Shown one piece after another: positions 38,376 to 47,340 of a stretch of 64,000 nucleotides of DNA (the stretch's first letter is position 1; every line of letters starts with the position of its first letter). The notes under the pieces are model-generated. The model was not told the DNA's origin, ran no database searches, and saw nothing but the letters and a program-made list of their open reading frames with translations. The translations under genes were made by a program, and so were the position numbers. This stretch comes from Dreissena polymorpha (taxonomy: Eukaryota > Mollusca > Bivalvia > Myida > Dreissenidae), in assembly GCF_020536995.1 (NCBI RefSeq), contig NC_068359.1:79885346-79949345 (forward strand). The letters run 5' to 3'.

Positions 38376-39274
38376 GAAAGATGTGTCTCATGATAATTAT
38401 ATCTCAATTCTATTTAAATTTAATCTTTTCAAACATACAAAATTATGAAAAATGCAATAAATATAGTGCAAACATGTACAAATGAAATAATGAGAGAGTA
38501 AGTAAAAAAATCCCCCAAAAAGGGAAACGCCGCGAAAATTCCCCCTCCTAAGGGCTGCGGACCCCTTCCCCCAAAGTAGTGTTAGGGCCCTGGCTTACTA
38601 TATTGCCTATCCACATGGTATTAACATCGTCACTCAAATATGCACTTTTAACACCTTTTTAGTTACTTACCAAAGTTCTATCACTAGTCATAATAATCTA
38701 AAAGGCTTGTGACTGGCTCAAATACATTCAAGAGAATTGAGTTATATTGCTTGTAAAAATGTAAGATCAAATAGTTTATTCTTAAGTTTTGGGAAAACAG
38801 TGCTTACTGCAGGCACTAAAAGTGTCGTCCTAGATTAGTCTATGCAGTCAATACTTTCCCCCTAAACTGGATTTGTGTTAAGAAGAGACTTTCCTTTCAG
38901 AAAAATATCAATAAAAGCCAAAAGTGTCGGCCCAGATGAGCCTGTGTAGACATTTTATGCACGCGCATTAAGCCTCGTTTACCTGAATCACACTACTTGT
39001 CTAATTTCAGAGGTTTCGGAGATCAAGCAAACACAAGATAAACATAATTTAAATGTGTCTTATTTCAGAGGTGGTAAGGACCAGATTACGAGAGGAAGGC
39101 AACAAATACCGCTCGTTCTTCCAGACCCTTTTTCTGGTTGCTAAGGAGGAGGGTCACAGGGGCCTGTACAGGGGCCTAGCAACGCAGCTCGTGAGACAGA
39201 TCCCCAACACGGCAACCATGATGGCCACCTACGAACTCGTCGTCTACCTCTACGAGTGCTGGCAGATCTCGTGA
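25984..39274 (+). CDS. Mitochondrial pyrimidine nucleotide carrier (SLC25A33/36 family), 7 coding exons
   Basis: Exons 25984-26027, 28375-28620, 29523-29600, 30209-30309, 33129-33195, 37703-37968 and 39069-39274 join in phase at GT-AG introns to give 335 residues (vertebrate SLC25A36 is about 311). The family transports pyrimidine (deoxy)nucleotides across the inner mitochondrial membrane. All three carrier signatures are present: PLEVVK (27-32), PIWLIK (166-171) and PHEVVR (266-271, across the exon 6/7 junction). Other strong matches are [17 protein letters not shown] (112-127), [16 protein letters not shown] (162-177), [14 protein letters not shown] (197-210), ETVIHF (215-220), SKTCAT (256-261) and [14 protein letters not shown] (275-288). 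The C-terminal [19 protein letters not shown] (310-328) is almost as in vertebrates. The first matrix loop (about 37-95) is longer and little conserved. The start is chosen because [15 protein letters not shown] aligns with the family N-terminus. Choosing between SLC25A33 and SLC25A36 needs a tree; the sequence looks closer to 36. Confidence 0.95.
26801..27290. mobile_element. Pearl-like element in carrier intron 1
   Basis: The 5' end TATACCCCCACAAACGAAG...AGGGGGATATA forms a hairpin and is followed by GTCTGTCTGTCGGTCGGTCGG. Two core units of about 165 bp follow (TCAAGT(T/A)GTTTTCA, CCAAACTTGGTCAGA, GGTCAAAAA(T/C)TAGGTCA, TTTAAACATT). The 3' end is a GTCAC...GTGAC hairpin followed by AAAGCTCTAGTTT. 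The modular layout is that of pearl/HINE elements. It is non-coding. Confidence 0.75.
27980..28150. mobile_element. TTAA-flanked MITE, family C, eroded left end
   Basis: Recognised by AAAGCTTCATTTCTAACCCT, CAATATAAAACCTGACTCTC, GGCTGTTCTGGTTTGATGCT and GTCTGAGCAGGAAAGGATTAA. Its right TTAA (28147-28150) is also the left TTAA of the next MITE. The left end is not clear. Confidence 0.6.
28147..28329. mobile_element. TTAA-flanked MITE, family A, one hairpin arm missing
   Basis: TTAA, then CCCTTTGCATGCTGGGAA at the left; GGTTTCCACACTGAAAGGG then TTAA at the right. The interior has GTCTGCTAAAATGTCGTCTG and GGATCCTGATGAGACGCCAC, but the second arm of the central palindrome found in the other copies is absent. 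TTAA target sites suggest piggyBac-type mobilisation. A 120-codon ORF starts inside it (28262) and reads in frame into carrier exon 2. Confidence 0.8.
28375..28620 (+). CDS. Carrier exon 2
   Basis: Acceptor CATTTCAG, donor CAG|GTAATA. Begins in Gly15 and encodes [20 protein letters not shown], the first carrier signature, then a poorly conserved Ser/Asn-rich loop. Its acceptor lies only 45 bp after the end of a TTAA-flanked MITE. Confidence 0.95.
28621..29522. other. Carrier intron 2
   Basis: Contains the family C MITE at 28960-29219 and otherwise unremarkable AT-rich sequence. Confidence 0.8.
28960..29219. mobile_element. TTAA-flanked MITE, family C, complete copy
   Basis: TTAA, then CCCTTTACCACTTAGCC at the left; TTGCTTCTTATGGGGAAAAAGG then TTAA at the right, weakly inverted. 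The interior has GAGCAGCAAACAGCATAAAA and CACAGGCTGTTCTGG. Reference-length copy (260 bp). Confidence 0.78.
29523..29600 (+). CDS. Carrier exon 3
   Basis: Acceptor CTTTTTTTTTCAG, donor CAG|GTACCT. Encodes [20 protein letters not shown] and then GVAPSR. Phase 2 in and out. Confidence 0.96.
29864..30076. mobile_element. TTAA-flanked MITE, family A, complete copy
   Basis: TTAA at both ends; CCCTTTGCATGCTGGGAA left and TTCCCGCACTGAAAGGG right as inverted ends. The central palindrome is around GAGACGCCACG...GTGGCATCTCATC. It serves as an uninterrupted reference for the copy split at 54112-55023. Confidence 0.85.
30209..30309 (+). CDS. Carrier exon 4
   Basis: Acceptor TATCTTCAG, donor GCAG|GTCAGT. 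Encodes [20 protein letters not shown], then [13 protein letters not shown], matching transmembrane helix 2, the following loop and the start of helix 3. Confidence 0.95.
30346..30600. mobile_element. Hairpin MITE copy, degenerate
   Basis: AAGCCTGTGCAGTCTGCACTTGC on the left and AAAGTGTCGTCCCTGATTAGC with a 7-base insertion before CCTATGCAGACTG on the right; ends CTTTACGCACTGAGCC. Confidence 0.75.
32454..32715. mobile_element. Hairpin MITE copy, well preserved
   Basis: Left CTCTGTGAAAAGAGGGTTTAA, GCCTGTGCAGTCTGCACAGGC; right GCCTGTGCGGACTGCACAGGC, CACATGCATTAAACC, TTTCACAGATCACG. This is the terminal variant ending in CTCTGTGAAAA. It differs from the CTGAGAAAACTGGGC variant at 15383 and 63500. 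Confidence 0.88.
33129..33195 (+). CDS. Carrier exon 5
   Basis: Acceptor GTTTGTAG, donor AAAA|GTTAGT. Encodes [20 protein letters not shown] then QK, the second carrier signature. It was too short to stand out by length. Confidence 0.95.
33717..34168. mobile_element. hAT-like short element inside MITE B
   Basis: CAGAGGTGTCAAAG at the left and AATTTGACACCCCTA at the right are inverted. The flanking host sequence shows a near 8-bp duplication (ATATACTA / AATACTA). CAG-starting ends with an 8-bp target duplication are typical of hAT elements. It contains a third element at 33921-34096. Confidence 0.65.
33921..34096. mobile_element. Innermost short TIR element (family D)
   Basis: CAGTGTTCTCCGGAAG left and TTTTTCTGGAGAACACTG right are inverted ends. 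The interior has GCCGGTGATTTCACCGGTTA. Flanks TTAACC / TTAACC are a likely target duplication. A second copy is at 56872-57036. Confidence 0.82.
37381..37617. mobile_element. TTAA-flanked MITE, family C, inverted orientation
   Basis: Starts TTAAACCTTTCC and ends TCTGAGAAGGAAAGGGTTAA. The interior has ACAGCCTGCCAGTAACTCAC and TTTTTATGCTGTTTGATGC in reverse orientation to the other copies. It ends 85 bp upstream of carrier exon 6. Confidence 0.75.
37703..37968 (+). CDS. Carrier exon 6
   Basis: Acceptor CTATTTTCAG, donor CACG|GTATGA. Encodes the second matrix loop through helix 5 up to CIAYPH. If the donor is not used, translation stops within five codons (GGT ATG ATC ATG TGA). The 3' end of this exon and its donor are repeated twice in the following intron. 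Confidence 0.96.
38073..38189 (+). pseudogene. Duplicate of exon 6 3' end plus donor, copy 2
   Basis: TATTGCCTATCCACATGGTATGATC copies the exon 6 end (CATTGCCTATCCACACG|GTATGATC). It is followed by intron-like sequence that also matches the start of the real intron (TTTTGTGATTTTGTCTAGT, AATGAAAAAGTTC). The copied donor GT is at 38106-38107. It shares too little upstream coding sequence to be an exon by itself. Confidence 0.7.
38198..38690 (+). pseudogene. Duplicate of exon 6 3' end plus donor, copy 3, split by an element
   Basis: The two halves 38198-38233 and 38599-38617, on either side of the insert, correspond to exon 6 residues from [13 protein letters not shown] to IAYPH. The left half reads [12 protein letters not shown], the right half YIAYPH, then a donor G|GTATTA at 38618. 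The sequence after the donor again resembles the intron start. No convincing acceptor or upstream portion of the exon is present, so it is a relic of a local duplication. Confidence 0.7.
38234..38591. mobile_element. Short TIR element with AGGGCCCT ends inside the exon 6 relic
   Basis: Begins AGGGCCCTCAA and ends GTTAGGGCCCT. The flanking GGCTTAC occurs on both sides (38227-38233 and 38592-38598), a 7-8 bp target duplication. The interior has GCCGCCGAATTTCGGCGGC and a T30 run. Likely hAT-type and non-autonomous. The ORF across it is a poly-T artefact. Confidence 0.78.
38790..38990. mobile_element. Hairpin MITE copy, degenerate
   Basis: AAAGTGTCGTCCTAGATTAG, AAGAGACTTTCCTTTCAGAA, AAAGTGTCGGCCCAGATGAG, then CACGCGCATTAAGCC. 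Some arm sequence is deleted. It lies about 80 bp upstream of carrier exon 7. Confidence 0.72.
39069..39274 (+). CDS. Carrier exon 7 and stop
   Basis: Acceptor TTATTTCAG. Encodes [10 protein letters not shown] through ECWQIS and TGA. The third signature P-H-E-V-V-R is completed across the splice. Confidence 0.96.
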
Positions 39275-40044
39275 ACTGGCCATGTGACCCAAAGCAAGGC
39301 TTACTCTGCCATTCGCCAAATTAGCCAGTGGCTACAAATTGACACATTGGCTAAAGGAATTTCTATTTGGCTCCATCATTTTCATCATAAAAAATAATAA
39401 AATAGCCAAAATGACAAGATTTCAGCCATAGCAAGGCAAATGTGGCTGAAGAAAATTGTGAGCCATGGGAAGCCCTGAAAAGGATCTAGTGGATACAACT
39501 GCATGGTTGACGACTTCCATAATGTCTTTCATAGACTTTGAAGGAGCTCAGTTCAATACCTCTAAGGTGTAAATCTTTGCCGACGGTTGTGCGTTTTCAA
39601 TTGTTCGAGAGGAAGTAATAAAATGCCACAGAAAATGTCTGTGATATTGTGTGATGGTATTTGAGAAAAGGTTTCGGATGAGCTGGTTGTCTAGTCAGTC
39701 TTCACAGCTTGGCAGTTTAAGCTAACGATCTTTTCAACGATCTGTGGTTCTACTTTGCTTCCACATCAAGTTGTCTACAAGGCTGAGATGTGGAAAAGTG
39801 CAAGACTTTACAAATGTCCGAAGAAATTGACAATGCCCCTGTAATTTTGATGTGCAAGGTCTTCTTGATTCGTTGATTGATGGAGAAGTGTTGGAGGAAA
39901 TTTTTGAGAAATTTGGTGCTTGTCATGTTGGCATTATTAATGCTTAGAAATGTTCAGTTTTAGTTTAGTTTGTGGTTGGTTTCAGTTACAAATGCATTTT
40001 TGAATGTTATATAGCCTCATAGGATGAGAACGAATTAAATATAG
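39275..40044 (+). other. Carrier 3' UTR region and beyond
   Basis: AT-rich, no ORF. AATAAA signals occur near 39391 and at 39617-39622. 39330-39470 has repeated AGCCA/GGCTA words and may be a repeat fragment. Confidence 0.4.
39617..39622 (+). promoter_or_regulatory. Candidate polyadenylation signal, carrier gene
   Basis: AATAAA 343 bp after the stop codon, followed by a GT-rich stretch (GTCTGTGATATTGTGTGATG). The earlier AATAAA near 39391 is an alternative. Confidence 0.4.
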
Positions 40045-40190
40045 GATCTGGCACGAGTTGTCATATCATATAATATTTTATCGAAAGAGTTCAGGAACTT
40101 TGTTAGTAAGCGAGCCTTTGGCGAGCTTACTAACGAATTTCCTGGACGAGTTTAATAAAATATGGTATGATATGACAACGAGTGTCAGAT
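40045..40190. repeat. Foldback repeat
   Basis: ATCTGGCACGAGTTGTCATA at the left pairs with TATGACAACGAGTGTCAGAT at the right. The arms run about 65 bp (GTTAGTAAGC...GCTTACTAAC at the centre) and close on GAGCCTTTGGCGAGC. Form of a foldback MITE. Confidence 0.82.
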
Positions 40191-40344
40191 CTTTTTTATC
40201 ACATGCTTTTAAATGAGCAAATTAAATAAATTTTTACGCAAACATAATGATCAATCCCGAATGTTGTTTACATTTTGTGACGTCATTTGACGCCTTGCAG
40301 CAAAATATCAAAATGCGATTGGTCAATAAACGAAAACTTAGCCT

Positions 40345-41186
40345 AGGGAATAATCTAGAATTTACTATCTATGGGTCCCTGAACTGCAGATTTTAGACCA
40401 ATGAGTCCCAGGCCAAAATTAATGAGTCCAACTTGAAAAAGAATGGGTCCCAAATTTTGAAAGATACCAAGTAGTGAAGAAAATATGTCTAAATCACACT
40501 AGCTCAATAACTATATTTGCATTAAACTTTTAATAATCTCAAAAACTTGTTGAAACCAAAAAAAAAACAAATTCAGAGTTATCACTATCTTGTTTGCCTT
40601 CACATAGGCTTTAACATTATCTGTTACATGACTGTAACCTGTTATAACATTTCAACTCGATTCAAATCGATGATAATATTAATGTTTACATCCGAATAGC
40701 AAGCTTGATAATATTATTGTTTACGTCCGAATTGCGAGCCGTTTACCTACCATTATTAGAGCTTAGATTTGTTTGTTTTGGATTATTAAGCTTCAACACC
40801 TATTTCGGAGGCATTTTTTCTGTATTATTTATGACTAAGTTACACAAAGTTAAAGCAGGTTTTCATGCGGGGACTCGAGAAAATATCATAACACATTCTA
40901 TTTTAAAGGTCGATTCTAATTGGTTCGTATTATACATCAGCGGCTCGACTAGAGCCAATCAAAAGACTTGCTGAAGTCTTCAAGCCTCATTCGGTTAAAC
41001 TTAGCATTCGTTGCTACACTTTTGACTCGTACACAAGATGGTTCGTACCTATCGTGATTCGCGTATGCCTGAACGGATACAGTTCAACAATGCGTCCGAG
41101 TGGATGCACATATTTCAAAACGATGCGTCTATTTCGATATTTGTGCGTCATAGACTCGGGACGCACGTGTAGATTATTCCCTGTAA
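40345..41186. mobile_element. Possible TIR element (AGGGAATAATCTA ends)
   Basis: AGGGAATAATCTAG at 40345 and TAGATTATTCCCT at 41186 are inverted copies. The 840-bp interior contains phrases such as AATGAGTCCCAGGCC and TAGACTCGGGACGCACGTG and no protein match. The target duplication is not clear. The 89-codon ORF at 40705-40974 shows no family resemblance. Confidence 0.5.
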
Positions 41187-41328
41187 GCCAATGAAAACGC
41201 TTAAAAATGTTGTATTACACATGTGTTATATTAAAAAATATGTAATGGTTGTATTACATGGGAAACAGGGTATGGCATGTGATTAAATAAGTTGTGACTC
41301 TTTAGAAGTGTTTGCATCAGATTGCATT

Positions 41329-41835
41329 TTTAAAGGAATCTTTTCACGGTTTGGTAAATTGACAAAATTGAAAAAAGTTGTTTCAGATTCGCAAATTTTC
41401 GTTTTAGTTATGATATTTGTGAGGAAACGGTATAACTGAACATTTACCATGGTCTAATATAGCCAATATATGCATCTTTTGACAATTCAAAAACCTAATT
41501 ATAAAGCGTTGCAACGATTGAATAATTTGGAGAGTTCTGTTGTTGTCGTTAAATTTTGTGAAACTACAAAGATTGCTCATATAATGCATAAGATACTTCA
41601 ACCAAGTATGCTTGGCTGAATAGCTGAGGGGGCTAATGCGTTTTTACTCCAGGCTACTCCAGGACTCTGGGGGTCACTGGTTCGAGTCCAGCTGCGGCTA
41701 CTTTTTTTTCCTTTTTTAAATTGTATTCTTGATTTTTTACTGGAGCTTTTAAGATCCAATGTTAACATTTATCAATATAAAGCATTTAATGACTTATTTC
41801 AAAACATGCCAAAAACTGTGAAAAGGCCCCTTTAA
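41329..41835 (+). mobile_element. SINE-like element with inverted ends, best tRNA-like copy
   Basis: TTAAAGGAATCTTTTCACGG at the left and GTGAAAAGGCCCCTTTAA at the right. The tRNA-like block at about 41620-41700 has TGGCTGAATAGCTGAGG and the B box GGTTCGAGTCC with a long variable arm. Same family as 17162-17679 in the opposite orientation. Confidence 0.82.
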
Positions 41836-44454
41836 TGATAGTCTGTGGTGTAAAGAAGACATCCATTGTAAAATTAAGAACCTATAAAACAGTTAATATA
41901 TTTTGAAAAAATGGATAAGACGTGATATTTTTTTTTAGATCATTTACAGCAAGATCATATGATTAATTTTTAGGATCAACTTTTGCAACACTTCCAACAA
42001 AGGTTAAACAAACTCGACAAAATATTAAGTATCATAAATACTCCATTTCCTTGTTAACTTAAATATCTTATGAAGAAAAAAGACCCAATATGTATTTTTA
42101 AAAAGCAAAAAGTTCAAAACTGGCTGCAAGTGTTCAGACTTCAGCTTCAAGCTTTGGAAACAGATTTGTTTTTGCTCACGAAAAATGTTCATGATCTTCA
42201 TAAGGTACTTATCTCTTGTTGGTCATTTTAGTGAGTTGTTATGCCTCAGTGTTTGTGACACATGTTAAGTTTTCGTCTCTGTGTATGTTTGCAACAAATA
42301 AAGTGTCATATATTATACTATTAAAGGATCTTGTATAATGGTTTGGTATTGTTCTGTCATTTGCATGCAAACATTTTTATAACAAATCAGTAGAAGTCTT
42401 CAGGAATTCTATAAAATTCAAATATATTCTCTAAATATTATCAGAAAAATCTTTTAACTATCTAAATGTTTTCAATACTCCTGTACTATTGGATTTATAT
42501 TCTTATTATAAAAAAATGATTCCTTTAATGTTGTTTGCTAATAAAATGTTGTATATCTGGATGGTTAGGTAACCACAGGTTTTCAAAAAATATGTGCAAT
42601 GGTTGCAAACTTTAAACTAATAGGTAATTATATGATTTTTTCCATGCATTTGCAAATGTCCAAACAACAGTTTCTTGTAGAAGCAAATACATTGTTAATA
42701 CATATGCAGTTATTTTCATGGATCAATTAACACAATCATTATATACAGATGCCTAACAAGACTATTGACTGATTTGTTTGTGCATTTAGTTCAAAATCTA
42801 TTTGTTCTTTTTTCCTGTACATAGTGTATTATAAGTGTTTGAAACAAATAGGCTCATTGTAATTTATTTCAGTTGTATAAGACCTAGAGGATAAAATCTT
42901 ATAAATATAAGTAACATCTTGTCAATGACAAACAAGTTTATAAGTATTTTACTAAAGATATTTAATCAAGTTTAAAGTTATGTTTGTACTCGCATGTTTA
43001 TAATAAGCAAAATCTGTATTTATTGTTTATTGCTTTTATCCATTTCTCATCAGATACAAATGTTATTGACTCTTAAGATATTTAAAGCTTATGTAGGTTT
43101 TGTTTCGGCTTGGATGTTTTATTAATTGTTAGAACAAAGATAATTATGTTTGTGGGGTAATAAATCACTAATTATTACTGTAGTGTACATAATACATGTA
43201 TATCCTTTGGACAATTTGTCAAATAAGATTGATGACAGTAATACAATAATTGTTGGTTATTTAGTTTGACATTAAATGTGACTTTGCCAGCTTTCGGTTT
43301 AATAGATTTTGTAACTCATTTGTAAATATTGTAAATATTTACAAAAAATGTGTTTGAATTTAAATAATACATTGTACTTTATCATGGATAATTACATTTT
43401 TGTTGACTCAGTATGTTCTATATCGCTGTTTCATTATGTAAAAAGGCTGCCTGAGTATTTTTTATTGGTTTGAAGCCAAATATATCTTAATTTTCATTGT
43501 ACTATTATAGTGTAAATCAGTTATATACGTTTGCACATACCTTCATGGCAAACAGTATTTAAATAGTATTGAAATAGACTGGTCAATGGTACACTTAAAT
43601 TTAAAGGTGAACTTTAAAAAGCGAATGTGGTATTTACTTCACTGTATTTTAAATAATTGAAGGTCACAATGTTGTTCAGGTTGTTTGTGTTGCCATAGAG
43701 ATTGTTGTCATTTTGAATGTGAATGGTTGAAAACCAAAATAGAAACTTGGGCGGACTAGACATTAAGAAAAATTGGATTGAAATCCAAACTAAAAACACT
43801 GTTAATAAAAAAATCAATAAAATACTTTGAAAATTAAACATGTGTTTGTGTTGTTTTTTAAAGTGAGAGACAGAAAAAATAGCGTAGGTTGTTAGAGAAA
43901 CAAAGTTTTTGTCAGTAAAATTTGCAGGAGTTTGCAGTAGTTTATTTCACAATTAAAACATGCAAAAACTGCAAATTAGTGATACTTCATACTTCTCAAC
44001 TTTTGGGTTTAAAAATAATTAACCCATAAAGCGATTTACATTTGCAGAATACAAAAAAATCCACTTTGAAAACATCCTTGACTTTAATATTACTACATTC
44101 TGTCGGCTGTTTTCTGATGATTTATTTTTGAGCGATCAATAGAAGAAAAAGCAAATGAACAGACGCGGTGTGACATCCATTGCGAGAACATGACCTATTT
44201 GTTGAAAAGAGAATGTTATGATGTTGAAATAAGCAGGTAAGACGGCCGCTGTGGAAAAGCAATTTTTGCGTCTAACATTTAGGTTTTGTTAGTGGGGAAA
44301 TATTAAGAAGCATTGTCTGATGTCTGTTCTACTAATTAGCGCATACAAATGAACATTGGCAGACAAGGTATTAACCCGACATTTCAAGGTTGTGTTGATA
44401 CCAGTGTACTTCTGTGAACCGATATAACGCTAAAGCGCGAATGAACAGTAAAAT
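41836..44454. other. Intergenic, no feature recognised
   Basis: Strongly AT-rich, without tandem arrays, hairpins or convincing ORFs. Confidence 0.45.
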
Positions 44455-44905
44455 ACTGCGGACTCGCTCAGGGAATAGGGACTTACTGCATGTGCGTAAA
44501 GCGTCGTCCCAGATAAGCCCGTGCAGCCCGCAAAGAAAATGTGGGTCGACACTTTCCGATGTTACGGATTTTTTTCGTTTGAAGGACACATGTAGTTTAT
44601 GCGTGAAGGGTCGTCGCTGATTAGCCTGTGTGGACTTAACCCTTACAATGCGGGAACCGAATTTTAAAGGCCTTTGCAAACAGTTTGGATCCAGATGAGA
44701 CGCCACAGAACGTGGCGTCTCATCTGGATCCAAACTGTTTGCTATTCTGATAGTATTCTTTGAAAAAAAAATGAAGAAAATGCTTATTTTAGAAATTCTG
44801 CAGACGACATTTTAGCAGACGACAAATTTCCCAGCATGCAAAGGGTTAAATGCTAATCTGGGACGGCTCTTGATACACATACATCACATCTCTGTTTACA
44901 GAGCG
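44455..44905. mobile_element. Hairpin MITE split by a family A MITE
   Basis: Left half: GACTTACTGCATGTGCGTAA, GCGTCGTCCCAGATAAGCCC, up to TTAGCCTGTGTGGAC. The right half resumes GCTAATCTGGGACGGCTC and ends CACAGAGCGAGGC-like sequence. The TTAA element 44636-44849 sits exactly in the right arm. Confidence 0.82.
44636..44849. mobile_element. TTAA-flanked MITE, family A, inserted in a hairpin MITE
   Basis: TTAACCCTTACAATGCGGGAA at the left, TTTCCCAGCATGCAAAGGGTTAA at the right (reverse orientation). The perfect central palindrome is GATGAGACGCCACAGAACGTGGCGTCTCATC. The ORF at 44371-44733 is a translation of this palindrome and of the host MITE. Confidence 0.88.
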
Positions 44906-45343
44906 AGGCACGCGTATAAAGGTAGCAACCATTGGCTCGGTTAATGAATAATTTTGGTACATGTTTTGACTCAGAAGTATAAGAGCGAGATACACATTCA
45001 ATTTCCAGTTGATGGGTTGGCAATAAGCCAGTAACCGACGATATCATAATATTATAAATAAGTCCCGTACAAGACTCGAACCGTCGAACGCGATTGTCAT
45101 TTATGTTAGATGTTTGAAAGGCAACTGACTACCCCGTCTTATAATAAAGTCAATGCAATAATATCAATTAAGGCAAAAGTCGAAATCCGTCTTAAAGTCA
45201 ATCTGCCCTATAATCCAGAAAATGCGGCAAGTGTAATCCATAAAAATAAAACTTAAACTGTATGAGAAAGGCAGACCAATCATGCTATTTAATTTTGGAA
45301 ATGTTCGTGACAGTTTTCAGGTTTGTGTTCTGAGAATGCTCAG
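44906..45343. other. Intergenic, possible SINE fragment
   Basis: 45050-45145 on the minus strand has a B-box-like GGTTCGAGTCTTGTACG; no foldable tRNA. Otherwise nothing recognised. Confidence 0.3.
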
Positions 45344-45439
45344 AATAGAAAGACTTACAGGGGGCAACGTAGGAGCAAAGTGACACAAAGTAATAGAAAG
45401 ACTTACAGGGGGCAACGTAGGAGCAAAGTGACACAAAGT
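45344..45439. repeat. 48-bp perfect tandem duplication
   Basis: Two identical 48-bp units (AATAGAAAGACTTACAGGGG ... GTGACACAAAGT) in direct contact, plus the first 8 bases of a third. Confidence 0.95.
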
Positions 45440-47255
45440 AATAGAAATGTAATTACGATTAGCTTAATGTTTAACAGAAAAAATGCATCCCTCTCGGAAA
45501 GCAATACCCGGCCGGCCCTATCAAGTCACTCAAGGGGCGAGACTAGAACCTTCGACCTCCCGACTCGTAGGTGAAAAACTTACAATCACTTACATGTATA
45601 AAATGGACCACATCGGTACACGCCTATACGATCAGTACATGAACAAAAAGGGCACATTAGCGATCCGTTGTATCTGTGTAAAAGTTGATGTCAAGTGTGT
45701 AAGAGGATGTATGAGAGGATATGACTAATTTATTATCATGATGTACCGTATATCAATTTATCTCGTGAGAAATATCACATTGATGGCAAAAACAATTTAT
45801 TTTAGATATACTAATAACAGAAAGCCAAAGGTTTATACAGACATTCCCAAATCCAGTTCCTGAGAACAAAACAAGTTATTTGGGTCCATGGGAAACATCT
45901 AAAGAACTTCTCGAATGGAGATCGATTTTTTTGATTGACTGATTTACGAATTGTACACAAACACATCGGAAATGACTTACTCAATGTCTTTTTTTTCCCC
46001 AAATAAGAGACCCACGCATTTATGCATCCAAGGTGCTGTTCAAAAGATGTCGCTTTTTTTAATTAAAAACAAAACAAAATTTAATACCGACGAACATAAA
46101 TGCTTGTACAGTTGTAAATGATGGTTACTAGAAACAAAACACAGTGCTAATCAATACATCTACAAGTGTTTAAAACAAAATCGAGTTGTCATAGGTCAGG
46201 TCAAATATTCCAAAAACGTATGTAAACTGTGTTATCTATACGAATGTCTAATGCGGTGTTTGTTTTGATGACTCGTTGTCACGCTATCTCATCCGGGCAC
46301 TTAATGTCCTTGACACTCTTTCTGTGCGAGATTGCGTTGCACGGGACACGGCGGTTAGGGGTATAAGAGGTGAGAATTGGTTGAAGAGGTAGAGGGGCGG
46401 CAATTGTCAATATCAGGACCCCCCGCAAAAAAACAACAACAGCAAAAATACACAACAAAACATCAACAACAACTGCTATAATTGTTTTAATATGCAAGTT
46501 TCACGTTTACTGAATTCACTGTGTTATTGCATTATTACAGTGGATTTAACATCTATATAACACAGATTGGGGTTTTTATTTGAATACTGTTGCCATGGTT
46601 GTTTCAATTGTGATTCGGCGCATCCAATATCAAAAAGAATATTAATGAAACAGAAAAAACAGAATAAAAAGATGGAGAAAAAGCAACATGTCCGTAGAAA
46701 ATCAAATAATAAAGATTTTAGTTACGACTTTTGTCGGTATTAAGATAAACGCGGACATGTGCGAGCTGCATTCAATAATTTCTTATCAACGATATAGTTA
46801 ATATGTACTACGCCAATATAATGCTCATGCATGTTCAGCATCTTAATGCTAAATATTTATATAAACAAACTGTATCTTGAATACATTATATGTATTGTAT
46901 CAAAATACGTTAGGCTTTAAGGGACGATATTATAACTGCCAATTTAATACTATTGCAAAGGACAATTTGTTTATCATATGTTTGTTTCAAACTTCCCTTT
47001 ATATAGGTTGCACATTGCCAATAAATGTATATTGAAGCTGTAATACAGCAGCATATTTAAACATTCACATTATTGCTAATTTTCAACCAATTACAAGAAA
47101 AATTTTGAATTTTCAAGGTTACCATGATATTTCATTCAATTCAACTCGGTTCTTGTTTTTGTTAACGGAACGCACTTAATTTGTTTCATTTATTGTGGGG
47201 TTTATAATTTGAAATAATTTCGAACGTTGCACATTTTAATAGGGGTGGTGTATGC
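45440..47255. other. Intergenic, weak SINE trace
   Basis: About 45500-45560 (minus) has a tRNA-like GGTTCTAGTCTCGCCCC. 46425-46470 is CAA-rich simple sequence. No gene recognised. Confidence 0.35.
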
Positions 47256-47340
47256 ACAAAAGTTTTCGCCCATCTTTAAGGCCGTGTCTGGAATTGTGAC
47301 AATTCCAGAGACGGCCTTAAAGATGGGCGAAAACTTTTGT
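47256..47340. repeat. 85-bp near-perfect hairpin
   Basis: ACAAAAGTTTTCGCCCATCT and its complement AGATGGGCGAAAACTTTTGT flank GGCCGT(G/C)TCTGGAATTGT arms. One mismatch in about 41 pairs, loop of 2-3 bases. Probably a young foldback element. Confidence 0.92.

Noticed and set aside
38198-38485. 95-codon ORF with a Phe run
   Set aside because: Begins in the exon 6 relic but runs through an inserted element and a poly-T tract; not a gene.
28621-39068. Alternative idea that the carrier exons are a processed or decayed copy
   Set aside because: Exons keep phase, splice sites and all three carrier signatures with no stop, so the gene looks functional.
44371-44733. 120-codon minus-strand ORF
   Set aside because: Translation of nested MITEs; the same MDPDETPR-like start appears wherever the family A/B palindrome occurs.
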